This document shows positions 1 through 9,758 of a stretch of 64,000 bases of DNA, piece by piece. The notes under the pieces were generated by a model. That model saw nothing but the letters and a program-made list of their open reading frames with translations. It ran no database searches and was not told the origin of the DNA. This DNA comes from Candidatus Bathyarchaeota archaeon (GTDB taxonomy: Archaea; Thermoproteota; Bathyarchaeia; Bathyarchaeales; SOJC01), in contig JAGLZW010000001.1 of NCBI GenBank assembly GCA_023131225.1, forward strand, positions 35,465-99,464. Reading direction: 5' to 3'. Made by a program: the position numbers and the translations under genes. Positions within the stretch are counted from its first letter, which is position 1, and each line of letters opens with the position of its first letter.

Positions 1-1
1 A

Positions 2-118
2 AGAAGAAGCAGCGTATACCCAGATTTTGTGCGCCGATCTTGGAAACCCGCAAAGGCAGCTAAGGCAAACGCGAAAATGAAGCAAATCAAACTGTACGAA
101 GACATAGCTAAAGCTTAG
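2..118 (+). CDS. possible C-terminal end of a truncated gene
   Basis: A frame open from the left edge ends at TAG 116-118, and its last residues (MKQIKLYEDIAKA) look like an ordinary lysine-rich tail. It converges on the regulator at 108-1049 and overlaps it by 11 bases. A second frame, ending at 80, is also open, so the reading frame is uncertain. The product cannot be recognised. Confidence 0.25.
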   Translation, partial: RRSSVYPDFVRRSWKPAKAAKANAKMKQIKLYEDIAKA

Positions 119-1049
119 CCATAAAATCTTCAGAAGACGCAATCTTTTCCAAATCTTCGCGATGGATAAGAGGAACATTGTCAATGGAAATCTTCTTGCT
201 GTCCGTAATAAATACGGGTTGAGCCTCAATAATCTTGCTAATGCTCATGATCTCCTCAGTTCTAACTTCGAAATTCTGCTCTTTTTCGTATGCAACAGTT
301 CCTAAAAGGCAAATCCTGCTTTCCGGAGGCTTTGCAACAAAATCGAAAGGAGCATGCTTTAATTGGAAAACTGAAAAGTTGAACTGAAGCAGTTTCCTAA
401 TGACAAATTGGAGAAAGCGGCTTTCACTAATTATGCGTTTTGCAGCAGCAAGAATCCCTTCAGGTTTTTCTGAATATTGAAAAATGTCAATAGGCTTTAT
501 AACAGGCATGCCCAAGACCCACTCGAGCTTGTAAGCTGTTGAAACGGAAGCCTTCGCCATTCCCAGTTCATAACCATAAAGTGTTCTTCGCGAAACACCC
601 ATGATCTCCGCCATCTTGCCTATCGATAGGTCCTTCTTTAACCGCTTCTTTCTAATCGCTTTTCCATCTAATCTTACGTAATATCCTCCTGGACCCGCTT
701 CGATCAGCGGCCCCATTTCTTTGAGAAGGCCATTTTCAAGGGTCTTAAGAGTAACGGCACCTACGTTATATCTTGAATAAATCGTATCATTTTCTAGCGG
801 TTTCCTCCGTGTTTTTTCGCAAACGAATAGTGATGCTCCAGAAAAAAGCCTTGCCATAGTTGTGAGCCCATCAGCGTCTTTTTTATAGACATTCCCAATG
901 TTAGGATGAACCTTAACGAAGGCAAGTTGTTTTCCTTTTCGCGCCACAAAGTCAAAACAGCTCGGTCGTATGCAACATCTCTGTGATCGGTGAAAGCCTG
1001 CTTCTTCAAAAAGGGATTCAGCGCTGTCCAGAATTTCCTTTCTGTCCAT
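108..1049 (-). CDS. archaeal XRE-family HTH transcriptional regulator
   Basis: A 313-residue protein with a helix-turn-helix of the Cro/C1 type at about residues 140-165 (LSIGKMAEIMGVSRRTLYGYE region). It is flanked by two similar alpha/beta domains, each with a conserved 'FDFVA' strand (near residues 33 and 234) that resembles a degenerate nuclease or sensor fold. This layout matches the COG1395-type archaeal putative HTH regulators. The family is known; its target genes are not. It converges on an open frame at the left edge and stands alone downstream of fibrillarin. The start is the first Met, after an AT-rich stretch near 1080-1130 that can serve as a promoter. Confident on the family, not on the regulon. 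Confidence 0.75.
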   Translation of the reverse strand: MDRKEILDSAESLFEEAGFHRSQRCCIRPSCFDFVARKGKQLAFVKVHPNIGNVYKKDADGLTTMARLFSGASLFVCEKTRRKPLENDTIYSRYNVGAVTLKTLENGLLKEMGPLIEAGPGGYYVRLDGKAIRKKRLKKDLSIGKMAEIMGVSRRTLYGYELGMAKASVSTAYKLEWVLGMPVIKPIDIFQYSEKPEGILAAAKRIISESRFLQFVIRKLLQFNFSVFQLKHAPFDFVAKPPESRICLLGTVAYEKEQNFEVRTEEIMSISKIIEAQPVFITDSKKISIDNVPLIHREDLEKIASSEDFMAKL

Positions 1050-1145
1050 CTCCTTCCCCTCAGTTGTAAACCAATATGTAAAAGTTGCATATAAACATGT
1101 TTGTAAATTAAAATGTTAGAATAAGATACGGATGCGCTTTAAAGT

Positions 1146-1838
1146 TTAAATTTTTGATACAATCATTGCGTGTGCTTTGTCGTATGGTTCAAGTTGTATA
1201 ACTTCCTTTACAGCGAACCCGCGGCTCTTCAATATATTTACTTCTTGCCTGTACACGTCTACTGGTTTTTTAGTTATGTCGATACTTTGAGACTTAACCG
1301 CCAGCAGGGCCCACCCATCCTCCTTCAAGAAAAGCTTTGCGTTGTCCGCTAAAACTTTTGCTTGTTCGGGCTGCGCTACGTCACAGTAGATGTCATCCAC
1401 TTTCTCAACAAACATCGCATATTTTCTAGGCATTCTTGCGTCTTCCAATATCGGCGTCATGTTAAAACGAAAAGCGCATACGTTGTTTACTAGTTCGCGC
1501 ATGACACGAGCGGCAAATTCCACACAGTAAACGTGTCCGCTTTCTCCCACCAAGTCGGAAACGTGGCTTGCTGTCGTTCCCGAGGCTGCCCCGAGATACA
1601 AAACCCTATGGCCAGGTCGTATAGGCACCATAATTAACCCTTTCAAAATGGCTGCTGCAAGCTTGCTGCGGAAAGGATCCCAGACCCTATACTCGATACC
1701 CTTAAGAGAAATTAAACGTTCGCCATAAACGTTCTTTCTTGGAACCAAATTCTCAGTAGCCAATCTTCGTGAACCGTCTTCTAACCTGACACGGTAAATT
1801 CCAGCAAAGTTCGGATGAGGCTTAACGTCCACGACCAC
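1146..1838 (-). CDS. flpA: fibrillarin-like rRNA/tRNA 2'-O-methyltransferase
   Basis: Fibrillarin is the SAM-dependent methyltransferase of the archaeal box C/D ribonucleoprotein; it methylates 2'-OH groups of rRNA and tRNA chosen by guide RNAs. The sequence has the N-terminal 'VKPHPNFAGIYRV' strand, the SAM-binding 'VLYLGAASGTTASHVSD' motif and 'VYCVEFAARVMREL'. I place the start at GTG 1838, giving 230 residues, the usual archaeal length, because GGAG lies 8 bases upstream and the conserved N-terminus begins there; a longer frame to 1934 would add 32 unconserved residues. The start lies inside the end of nop5 (17-base overlap), which suggests translational coupling of the two RNP partners. 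Confidence 0.93.
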   Translation of the reverse strand: MVVDVKPHPNFAGIYRVRLEDGSRRLATENLVPRKNVYGERLISLKGIEYRVWDPFRSKLAAAILKGLIMVPIRPGHRVLYLGAASGTTASHVSDLVGESGHVYCVEFAARVMRELVNNVCAFRFNMTPILEDARMPRKYAMFVEKVDDIYCDVAQPEQAKVLADNAKLFLKEDGWALLAVKSQSIDITKKPVDVYRQEVNILKSRGFAVKEVIQLEPYDKAHAMIVSKI

Positions 1839-3054
1839 GTTTCTTTCTCCTTTTATGACGAGGCTGAAACTTTTTTTCTTGCTTATATTCTCTCTGTAAT
1901 GGAGCTTTCGGGTATTTCTCTTTAATCTCGGCAACTCGCTTTTCCAAGTCTGCTTTCAAAGAATCACCTATGTATCTACCGCTGAAGGCATCGGTTCTAG
2001 CTGCTATAGCTAATTTTCCCGACAATGCTCTCGACATCTTCCCTCTTAGCCATTTTTTAGCGTCATGAATTAAGGCGTCTTGGAATATTACCCCGTGTTT
2101 TGGCGGTCTCGTTCCTGTCTTCAAGGCTCTAAAAAGAGCTTTTTCAGCACCTAAAACTTGGATGGTACTTGAAGGCATTTTCGCAAGGTTAGTCAACCCT
2201 CCTGCTAACGCTATCAAACGAGCTGCCAGTAGAGAGCCTACTAAAGCCTGGATGTTGGGCGCAACCTCTCCTACAGTTGAATCTGCATAATTTTGCAGGG
2301 CATGTCTTAAATTGTAGAGTTCCAGTGTTTGCTTGCAAAGAGCTTGGATTTGTTCGATATCTGTCTCTGTTAGTTCCGCACCCATCGAGTTTTCCGCAGT
2401 TCCTACAATTTGCGCAACTTTGTTTGCAGGCAAACCTTCCCTTTCCAAGCTTTCTGTAGTAAAATCTAATCTCTTACCCAGGTTCAGAACAAGTCTTGCA
2501 TAGGTTTCATGTTTTTCTATCATGCGATCGAGCTCTGGAAAATGCAATCCGTACCATTCACGTATCCGACCCATGAATAGATTAGCAGTTTTATCTAAAT
2601 CGTCAATGCTCAGTATGGCTTGAGCAACCATTAAGTCTCTTTTCTCCCCTGCCTTCCTCACTCTTAATCGGGTGAGCTCAACCGAAACTTCACGAATCAA
2701 CTCTCGCAATTTTTGCGGCTGCTTAACAAACCCAACTTTTAGGGCAAATTCCTCCATGTTTTTGCGTAAAATTTCGCCTTGCTGAGAGGGCTGGGCAATG
2801 CTTGTTTCTACTTTCAGTTTTTTCTTCACAGTTTCCGCAATTGCACCATTCTCAAGAACAAAAGTAGTGTAACCCTTTTTCTTCAATTTTTTAGCCAAGG
2901 AAATTGTTTCATCTATCGTTTTTCCAGAGTCGACCGAGTCCAGTTTTTCAGCTATAATTTTGGGATCTTTTTTAAACAAAAGTTTATCAACTATTTCGTC
3001 TTCTTCGCCGAAGCCAAAAACGCCTATTAGGGAGACTATTATAGTTGCTTTCAC
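1822..3054 (-). CDS. nop5: Nop5 (Nop56/58) C/D box RNP core protein
   Basis: Nop5 bridges L7Ae-bound guide RNA and fibrillarin in the archaeal C/D RNP. Visible parts are the N-terminal fibrillarin-binding domain, a coiled-coil middle, and the Nop domain with 'ALVGSLLAARLIALAGGL' and 'STIQVLGAEKALFRAL', followed by the basic tail (HKRRKKRGRGR) typical of the family. The likely start is GTG 3054 (410 residues), preceded by GAGGAG at about 8 bases; an ATG at 3072 would place that ribosome site inside the coding region. It is transcribed away from pyrD and runs directly into flpA. Confidence 0.95.
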   Translation of the reverse strand: MKATIIVSLIGVFGFGEEDEIVDKLLFKKDPKIIAEKLDSVDSGKTIDETISLAKKLKKKGYTTFVLENGAIAETVKKKLKVETSIAQPSQQGEILRKNMEEFALKVGFVKQPQKLRELIREVSVELTRLRVRKAGEKRDLMVAQAILSIDDLDKTANLFMGRIREWYGLHFPELDRMIEKHETYARLVLNLGKRLDFTTESLEREGLPANKVAQIVGTAENSMGAELTETDIEQIQALCKQTLELYNLRHALQNYADSTVGEVAPNIQALVGSLLAARLIALAGGLTNLAKMPSSTIQVLGAEKALFRALKTGTRPPKHGVIFQDALIHDAKKWLRGKMSRALSGKLAIAARTDAFSGRYIGDSLKADLEKRVAEIKEKYPKAPLQREYKQEKKFQPRHKRRKKRGRGR

Positions 3055-3147
3055 GTTTTTTCTCCTCAACATGATTTATTCAATCTAACCTTTTCCTAAC
3101 CTTTATCTCTGCTAATGAATAACCTTTACTGAAATGGAGCATTCCAC

Positions 3148-4062
3148 ATGACTAATCCTTTAACAGTAGAAATCGCAGGTTTGAAACTTGCTAATCCAAC
3201 AATGCTTGCGGCTGGAATATTAGGCATGTCTAGTTTAACATTGAAACGCGTAGCTGAGGCGGGAGCTGGCGCAGTTGTCACGAAGTCTTTAGGCTTAAAA
3301 TCTCGTAGCGGTTACACAAATCCCACAGTGGTTCAAGTTGAAGGTGGACTGATTAATGCTATGGGTCTTCCTAACCCCGGTATTGAACATTTCGCTCAAG
3401 AACTGCAACAGACAAAAAAAATCAAGGTTCCGATAATTGTGAGCATATACGCCTTTTCGCCGCAGGATTTTGCACTAATAGCGGAAAAAGCTTTGAAAAT
3501 GGCTGTGGACGCGTTGGAGCTAAATGTTTCATGTCCCCATGCTGCGGGGACTGGAGCTGAAATTGGGCAAGACCCGAAACTGGTTGAGGAAGTTGTGAAA
3601 GAGGTTAAGAGAGACGTTGACAAACCAGTATTTGTCAAGTTGACACCTAACATTGCTAACATTGCAAAAATAGCCAAAGCAGCAGAGAAGGGGGGAGCTG
3701 ACGCCATAACTGCCATAAACACTGTAAAAGCTATGGTCATAGATGTGGAAACAGCTAAACCAATCCTCGGAAACAAGATCGGGGGCTTGTCTGGCCCTGC
3801 AATAAAACCCATAGCAGTGAGATGTGTATACGAAATTTATGATGAAGTAAAAATCCCGATTATTGGATGCGGCGGGATAGCCACGTGGCAAGATGCCATA
3901 GAATTCATGGAGGCAGGCGCCTCTGCAGTTCAAATAGGGACCGCAATAGCCACGAAAGGATTAAACGTGTTCAAGCAGGTTACTAATGGAATCGAAGCCT
4001 TTTTGGAAAAGAAAGGATTTGGTAGCGTGAAAGAAATTGTCGGTTTATCGCATCAAAACTAA
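3148..4062 (+). CDS. pyrD: dihydroorotate dehydrogenase, catalytic subunit (type 1B)
   Basis: PyrD oxidises dihydroorotate to orotate in de novo pyrimidine synthesis, using FMN. The FMN TIM barrel is intact: 'GLPNPG' near residue 74, 'NVSCPH' near 127 with the active-site Cys of the class 1B type, 'KLTPN' near 165, and the phosphate-binding 'GCGGIATWQDAIEFMEAGA' near 240. The length of 304 residues is normal. ATG 3148 has GGAG 8 bases upstream. It overlaps pyrK, the electron-transfer subunit, as expected for the heteromeric 1B enzyme. Confidence 0.95.
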   Translation: MTNPLTVEIAGLKLANPTMLAAGILGMSSLTLKRVAEAGAGAVVTKSLGLKSRSGYTNPTVVQVEGGLINAMGLPNPGIEHFAQELQQTKKIKVPIIVSIYAFSPQDFALIAEKALKMAVDALELNVSCPHAAGTGAEIGQDPKLVEEVVKEVKRDVDKPVFVKLTPNIANIAKIAKAAEKGGADAITAINTVKAMVIDVETAKPILGNKIGGLSGPAIKPIAVRCVYEIYDEVKIPIIGCGGIATWQDAIEFMEAGASAVQIGTAIATKGLNVFKQVTNGIEAFLEKKGFGSVKEIVGLSHQN

Positions 4063-4864
4063 TTCGTTAAGAACAGTGAAAATCGAGAAAGTCGTTCAAG
4101 AAAGCTCAATGGTCAGAACTTTCTTCTTCAACGACAAACTCTGCGCCAAAGGCAAGCCAGGTCAGTTTATTATGGTTTGGCTTCCAGGCTTTGACGAACT
4201 TCCCATGAGCATTTCCTCAACTCACCCAAATGGATTAGCATCAGTAACAGTGGCAAATGTTGGAGAAGCTACAGAGCTTTTGCACGAAAAAGAAAAAGGC
4301 GATATTGTTGGCGTCCGAGGACCCTTCGGCAACAGTTTCAAACCAGTTAAGGGTAATGTGCTTCTCGTGGGAGGTGGGACTGGGATTGCCCCTTTAGCTT
4401 TTCTGGCAGAGGAATTGTCTGATTTGAAGGTTAAGATGTCTTTTCTGTTGGGGGCAAGAACTAAGGAAGAACTGCTTTTCATGTCTAAGATTGAGAGCAC
4501 ATTTTCCAGAACTGGAAACAGAATAATCGTATCTACCGATGATGGGAGTTATGGGCGTAAAGGAGTTGTAACCGAACTTGTAGAAGAGACCTTGGCGAAG
4601 GACGAGTTTGACACAATTTATGCTTGTGGCAAGGAACCTATGCTTTTTAAGATTTTCATTTTAGCTGAAAAACATGAAACGTTACTACAGGCAAGTTTGG
4701 AGAGGCTTATGCGTTGTGCCATAGGCTTGTGTGGCAGCTGCACCATTGGCAAATATCGCGTATGTGTTGACGGGCCCGTCTTTACATGTAAGCAGCTTCA
4801 GGAAGTTAGAGACGAGTTTGGACATTTCAAAAGAGACATCAATGGCAGAAAAATACCTGTTTAG
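4037..4864 (+). CDS. pyrK: dihydroorotate dehydrogenase electron-transfer subunit
   Basis: PyrK carries FAD and a [2Fe-2S] cluster and passes electrons from PyrD to NAD+. It shows a ferredoxin-reductase FAD domain (PGQFIMVW near residue 41), an NAD-binding 'GGGTGIAPL' near 112, and a C-terminal cluster motif with Cys 227, 232, 235 and 251. The TTG at 4037 overlaps pyrD by 26 bases; an alternative GTG at 4076 would start just before the conserved strand and cannot be excluded. pyrD and pyrK form one operon. Confidence 0.92.
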   Translation: MSVYRIKTNSLRTVKIEKVVQESSMVRTFFFNDKLCAKGKPGQFIMVWLPGFDELPMSISSTHPNGLASVTVANVGEATELLHEKEKGDIVGVRGPFGNSFKPVKGNVLLVGGGTGIAPLAFLAEELSDLKVKMSFLLGARTKEELLFMSKIESTFSRTGNRIIVSTDDGSYGRKGVVTELVEETLAKDEFDTIYACGKEPMLFKIFILAEKHETLLQASLERLMRCAIGLCGSCTIGKYRVCVDGPVFTCKQLQEVRDEFGHFKRDINGRKIPV

Positions 4865-4972
4865 AACTCAAAGAAAAAGCTGATTGATGAACATCTTTTC
4901 TGAAAGAGTGGTTCAAAAAAGTTATATGCTGGAATGGTGTTTTCTGTGGTTGGCGGGATGTGTTGATGAAAG

Positions 4973-7900
4973 GTGACCGTCAAATTCAAAGTAGATTCTA
5001 AACACTGGCTTACCCTAGGCTACCCCCCGCTTGAACTAGAACAAAAAGTTCGAGAATTTTGGGAAAAAAACCACACGGCTGAGAAACTAGAACAACTCAG
5101 ATTGAAAAATAACAAAGGCATCTTAGGCTACGTTGAAGGCCCTCCGACACTAAACGGATACCCCCACATAGGTCACGTTCGTGGACGAGTCATAAAGGAC
5201 CTGCGTTACCGATGGAAGTCAATGCAAGGCTTTTACATTCCCTTCTGGACGGGCTGGGATTGCCAAGGGTTACCAGTTGAACTAGAAGTAGAACGCCAAT
5301 TAGGCGTAAGAAACAAGAAAGATTTGCTTGAGCGAGTCGGAGAAGAACGATTCATAGATGAATGCAAGAAAGCTATAACAAAGTATTACGATGCTTGGCA
5401 CAGCGCTGACATCAAAGCAGGAGTGTTCATAAACGACAAAAAAGCCTACTGGACATACCTGGACGAGTATATAGAACGCGAATGGAAATACCTCAAACGC
5501 GCTTGGGACCAAGGGTTACTGGGCGAAGGCCACTACGTGGTAGCCTACTGCCCCCACTGCCAAACCTCGCTAAGCAACGCCGAAGTAGGTATGGGCTACG
5601 AAGAAGTTGAAGACCCCTCGCTTTACTTCAAATTCAAAATCGCAAAAACGAAAAACGAATATTTCCTCGTCTGGACCACGATGCCCTTCACACTAGTCAC
5701 TGACTTGATGTTAGCGGTGCATCCAGACGCGAAGTACGCTAAAGTCAAAGTGAAAGACGAAACTTGGATAATGGTAAAACAACGAGTAGAACCAACGATG
5801 CAAGAGCTCGAAATCCAAGACTACACGGTCATCGATACTCTTTTTGGTAAAGAGCTGGAAGGGCTGAAATATGAGTATCCATTCCTAGGCAATGTTCCAA
5901 AGCAGCAAGAACTTGATAGACATCCTCTTGTGCACACGGTTGTTTGCGAAGACTTTGTCGATGTGACAGCCGCTACAGGTGTTGTTCATCTGGCTCCTGG
6001 AAACGGTGAGGAGGACTTTGATGCTGCCCAGAAACGCGGAGTTCCCGTATACGCTCCTTTTGACGAAGAAGTTAACTTTACTAAAGAAGCAGGTATGTTT
6101 GCAGGCTTGTTTGCAAGAGACGCCGATGACGTGGTTGTCGAGGAGCTACAGAAAAAAAACTTGCTAGTATCAGTGAAACGAATACGCCACGAATATCCAA
6201 CTTGCTGGCGTTCTCATCACAAACTAGTATGGTTTGCCAGAAGGGAGTACTATCTTTGGACCAACAAAATAAATGACAGAATAGTCAAGGCTGCAGAGAA
6301 AGTCGAATACTACTACGATCCCCCGAGAAACCGTTTCTTGGCGTTTCTCCGTGAAGCCAAACCTTGGTGCTTCTCAAGAGAAAGGGTCTGGGGAACACCA
6401 CTCCCAATCTGGAAATGCACGGAATGCGGGCACAAAGTTCTGGTGTCAAGCAAAAAGGAGCTGTTTGAGAAAGCTTCAGAGCCTCCTAAAGGACACTTTG
6501 AACTCCACAAGCCATGGATAGATCGCATCGTATTCAAATGTGAAAAGTGCAGAGGAAAGATGCATCGCGAACCTTTCGTGTTGGACACTTGGCACAATAG
6601 CGGCGCTGCACCTTACGCAAGATTTACTGATGAAGAATTTAAACGATATGTGCCTGTTGACTTCCTTGTGGAAGCTATAGACCAAACTCGTGGATGGGCA
6701 AACACGTTACTGCTCGAGCACGTCATAATGACTGAAAAGGCAGAATCACCCTACAAAGCATATCTATTTTACGGCCACGCCTTAGACGAGAAAGGACACA
6801 AAATGAGCAAAAGCCTCGGTAACGTTATCGACGCCAACGAATTGCTTGACAAATATTCCGCTGACCTCTTCCGGTTTTACATACTTCGAAAATGCTCTCC
6901 AATCGACTCGATGAATTTCGACGTTAAAGAACTCGGTAAGCGCCCTTACCAAGTTCTCAGTACTCTTTATCACCTTTATCGCTTCTTCATGCAAAATGCT
7001 GAATACGATCGTTTCGACCCGCAAAGGCATGCGTTGGAATGGGCAAAGACAAATGAGACCTTAAAGCCGCCAGACCGCTGGTTGCTATCAAAACTTCAAA
7101 CCACTGTGAAAAGCGTTACTGAAAAGTTTGAAAGATGCGAATTCAACTTTGCTCTCTCAGACTTGGAAGAGTTTGTTGTCAATTTTCTAAGCCGTCAATA
7201 CGTTCCCATGGTAAGACATGAACTTTGGAGTGACGATCAAGAAACTCGAAACCGCAGACTCACAGTATATGCTACCCTGTGGGAAACGCTGAGAATCTTG
7301 AATTTGCTCTTCAACCCAATCACACCGTTTCTATGCGAAACAATGTACCAACAAGTTCACAAAGCACTAGACAAAACTCTGCTGGAATCAGTGAACTTTG
7401 AAAAGTGGCCAACTCCCGACAAAAAATTAGCAGACCTAGAGCTGGAACAGGATTTCGACACGCTTCTCAAATATGTTTCTTTAACGTACTCTGCACGACA
7501 AACATTTAAATTAAAGAGACGATGGCCACTAAAGAAAGCGGTGTTAGCTGGACCGAAAAGTGCCCAGAATGCTGTAAAAAAGCTTGAAAACTTGTTTCTC
7601 GAACTTGCAAACGTAAAAACTGTCGAGTATGTCGACACACTGGAAGAAATGAACTACGAATTGCGCGACAAGGGGAACGTAGCCTCAGAAAACAACCTAC
7701 ATGCTTTGATAGATACTCAACGAGACCAGGCGCTTCTTGGAGAAGGTTTGATGCGTGACCTTGCCCGGCGCGTTCAAGCATTGCGTAAAGAACTGGGCTT
7801 CACACCTACAAAAGTTCTAGAAGCGGTTTATTTAGCTGAATTGGATGCCGAAAACGCAAAACTGTTGAAGCCCCATCTGAAAACCATGGCGGAGTTGGTC

Positions 7901-8002
7901 CGCACAAAAAAGGTGCACTTACAGAAAGTTCAAAGCGAGCTTGAAGCAGAATGGCATGAATACAATTTAGACAAAAAGAAAGTGTTTATAGCCATACCAT
8001 AA
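4973..8002 (+). CDS. ileS: isoleucyl-tRNA synthetase
   Basis: A class Ia aminoacyl-tRNA synthetase charging tRNA-Ile. HIGH is at residues 65-68 and KMSKS near residue 610 (GHKMSKSLGNV). The editing domain (CP1), with 'TTMPFTLVTDLMLAV' and 'GNGEEDFDAAQKRGVPV', is present, and 'GWDCQGLPVELEVE' marks the IleRS branch. A CxxC pair (CTECGHK and CEKCRGK, about 485-525) forms a zinc-ribbon insert. The 1009-residue length is usual for the archaeal/eukaryotic type. The start is GTG 4973; a TATA-like 'TTATATGC' lies near 4922-4929. Confidence 0.95.
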   Translation: MTVKFKVDSKHWLTLGYPPLELEQKVREFWEKNHTAEKLEQLRLKNNKGILGYVEGPPTLNGYPHIGHVRGRVIKDLRYRWKSMQGFYIPFWTGWDCQGLPVELEVERQLGVRNKKDLLERVGEERFIDECKKAITKYYDAWHSADIKAGVFINDKKAYWTYLDEYIEREWKYLKRAWDQGLLGEGHYVVAYCPHCQTSLSNAEVGMGYEEVEDPSLYFKFKIAKTKNEYFLVWTTMPFTLVTDLMLAVHPDAKYAKVKVKDETWIMVKQRVEPTMQELEIQDYTVIDTLFGKELEGLKYEYPFLGNVPKQQELDRHPLVHTVVCEDFVDVTAATGVVHLAPGNGEEDFDAAQKRGVPVYAPFDEEVNFTKEAGMFAGLFARDADDVVVEELQKKNLLVSVKRIRHEYPTCWRSHHKLVWFARREYYLWTNKINDRIVKAAEKVEYYYDPPRNRFLAFLREAKPWCFSRERVWGTPLPIWKCTECGHKVLVSSKKELFEKASEPPKGHFELHKPWIDRIVFKCEKCRGKMHREPFVLDTWHNSGAAPYARFTDEEFKRYVPVDFLVEAIDQTRGWANTLLLEHVIMTEKAESPYKAYLFYGHALDEKGHKMSKSLGNVIDANELLDKYSADLFRFYILRKCSPIDSMNFDVKELGKRPYQVLSTLYHLYRFFMQNAEYDRFDPQRHALEWAKTNETLKPPDRWLLSKLQTTVKSVTEKFERCEFNFALSDLEEFVVNFLSRQYVPMVRHELWSDDQETRNRRLTVYATLWETLRILNLLFNPITPFLCETMYQQVHKALDKTLLESVNFEKWPTPDKKLADLELEQDFDTLLKYVSLTYSARQTFKLKRRWPLKKAVLAGPKSAQNAVKKLENLFLELANVKTVEYVDTLEEMNYELRDKGNVASENNLHALIDTQRDQALLGEGLMRDLARRVQALRKELGFTPTKVLEAVYLAELDAENAKLLKPHLKTMAELVRTKKVHLQKVQSELEAEWHEYNLDKKKVFIAIP

Positions 8003-8044
8003 GAAACGCCTTTACTTGGATCCTACACTAATCTTTAAGAAAAC

Positions 8045-8075
8045 AAAACCCCTGTATCTTTAACGAGAGGGTTTT
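8045..8075. repeat. inverted repeat after ileS, possible terminator
   Basis: AAAACCC (8045-8051) and GGGTTTT (8069-8075) form a 7-bp stem with a 17-base loop about 45 bases after the ileS stop. The stem ends in a short T run on the plus strand. It lies between converging ileS and the M50 protease gene and could end either transcript. Archaeal termination depends mainly on T runs, so the role is uncertain. Confidence 0.35.
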
Positions 8076-8167
8076 ATGCTATTCATAACACTTCTATCTC
8101 CAAAAAGGAAAGATGTGGACGTGGTAAGTCATCTATGCCCGTGTAATAAACTTCCTTCCTTTTTCCA

Positions 8168-9283
8168 CTAGAAAATAAACAAGCAGAGAGCAAATATTAC
8201 AATCAATAGGACAGCAGTTAATTTCCTTGAAAGGGACAGCTTTGAAACATCATCTAAAGGTCCCGGATGCCTGTACATGGAAAGAAAGAGAACAAAAATC
8301 AACATTAGAAAATTTCGTGTGACCAGAAGCACCAAAATTGAAGCAAAAGTGAAAATGGTGCGGACAGAATCGTTGTTAGCTATGCTTCTTAAGGTGTGAC
8401 CTCCATCAAGCATTCCAGTAGGCAGCAAATTAAGCAAAGTGACGAACATTCCTATCCAACCTGCAAAAGCGACAGGGTGCAATAGAATATAATAATAGTT
8501 CATGCCAGGAATCGGCTCGATTTTCACTAAAGCTTCCATGAGAAGCATAAATAGCGGCGGTATGGGAAGCCCCCCACCTGGCAAAGGATCGACGCTGGCT
8601 CCTATAGGTGACATGGCAATGCCGATGGCGGCCACAAAAATTGTCACGATGAATCCGGCAATTGGTCCACTAGCGCCTATGTCAAACAATGAATCTCTAT
8701 TTGGCGCTGTCTCTTTCTGCACAATAACCGCGCCAAAGGTCCCAATTCCTAAGAATAGCCCAGGCACTGGAGGGGGTCCTGGAATAAAATATGGCATTGT
8801 TGCCTCCATTTTATGATAGTTAGCAGCGAATTTGTGGCCCATCTCGTGAGCACCTAATATTCCCAACAGTGCTAACGCAAAACTAGCGGCACCTATCAAG
8901 GGATTCAATCCATGTTCGACAAGGTCGAGAGAAAGAATGTATCCGGTAATGGAGACGGTGACAATAGTTAGTAAAAAGAGTATTACATTTATTATTGGTC
9001 GGCTCGGCTTCGTCTTCCGTTTCGGCGAGACTTTCAACACGTTTCTTCCATTTTTCTCTCTTAGTACAGGTGTATATCTCACGTTGGCCAAGGTTCTAAC
9101 AAGCCTTATGAAAGCTTGTTTTGAGTTTGGTTGTAAATTCACGTAAAATGTTGGGATGCCATGCTCGATTAGAGCCTCTTCTACATCAAATTCTGCAGTA
9201 ACCAAAGGTTGAATTTGGTCAAACTGAGAAGTGTCAAGGGATTCTGTTGGTGGTTCAGGAGGGGGAGTAGGTGGTTCGCTCAT
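8168..9283 (-). CDS. M50-family (site-2 protease-like) membrane metalloprotease
   Basis: An intramembrane zinc protease of 371 residues. The zinc motif HEMGH is at 146-150 and the second ligand motif 'NLLPTGMLDGGH' at 285-296, both inside hydrophobic segments. The first 95 residues are soluble with a proline-rich start (SEPPTPPPEPPTES), then at least six membrane segments follow. Site-2 proteases cut transmembrane substrates such as anti-sigma factors or stress regulators. No substrate is visible nearby, and the gene stands alone between ileS and a gene-poor gap. Confidence 0.88.
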   Translation of the reverse strand: MSEPPTPPPEPPTESLDTSQFDQIQPLVTAEFDVEEALIEHGIPTFYVNLQPNSKQAFIRLVRTLANVRYTPVLREKNGRNVLKVSPKRKTKPSRPIINVILFLLTIVTVSITGYILSLDLVEHGLNPLIGAASFALALLGILGAHEMGHKFAANYHKMEATMPYFIPGPPPVPGLFLGIGTFGAVIVQKETAPNRDSLFDIGASGPIAGFIVTIFVAAIGIAMSPIGASVDPLPGGGLPIPPLFMLLMEALVKIEPIPGMNYYYILLHPVAFAGWIGMFVTLLNLLPTGMLDGGHTLRSIANNDSVRTIFTFASILVLLVTRNFLMLIFVLFLSMYRHPGPLDDVSKLSLSRKLTAVLLIVIFALCLFIF

Positions 9284-9522
9284 AGATGTCGACTACTCAA
9301 TGCAGTTTTGGAGTATTAGAAGGTTATGGGATTTAAGTATTGGTTTTCTATTAGCGGTATTCGAGTTCAGAATCTGACCTGCTGAATGTCTAACGGCGCT
9401 CTTTCAATATTATTTTGCGTGTCTCCAATATTTCCACAGATTAAGATTCTCTAAAATTCAACAACTCCAGCTTTCTTGACCCTTTCACATCATAGAATCA
9501 CTAGATATTTCTTAGAAAACTT

Positions 9523-9654
9523 CTAGAGATATCTCTCAATTCTCTCTAGTTTTTCGTCAATAGACTCATGGACAAACCGAGCGGTGATAACCATCTTTCT
9601 AATTATCCCATCTTTCCTCACTTGCAAAGGCTCGGAGTCGTTCAGATTAATCAT
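9523..9654 (-). CDS. possible 43-residue protein
   Basis: An open frame from ATG 9654 to TAG 9523, with an acidic and lysine-rich end (ESIDEKLERIERYL) likely to be helical. It sits in an otherwise empty 475-base gap and has a TATA-like 'TTAATAATTT' about 55-70 bases upstream, shared with the divergent MBL gene. There is no clear ribosome site. It could be a real small protein or the stub of a decayed gene; I do not recognise it. Confidence 0.3.
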   Translation of the reverse strand: MINLNDSEPLQVRKDGIIRKMVITARFVHESIDEKLERIERYL

Positions 9655-9758
9655 TTATGAATTGTTGAAAGTCTGAATCTGATTTTGACTATGCCATCTT
9701 TTTTGCATGAAAGCTAAATTATTAAGGTTGAACTGTGTTTCCAGTTGTTGGAAGGCCT

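Noticed and set aside
3396..3933. Long minus-strand frames inside pyrD
   Set aside because: Codon shadows of a conserved gene; the sequences are low in family signals.
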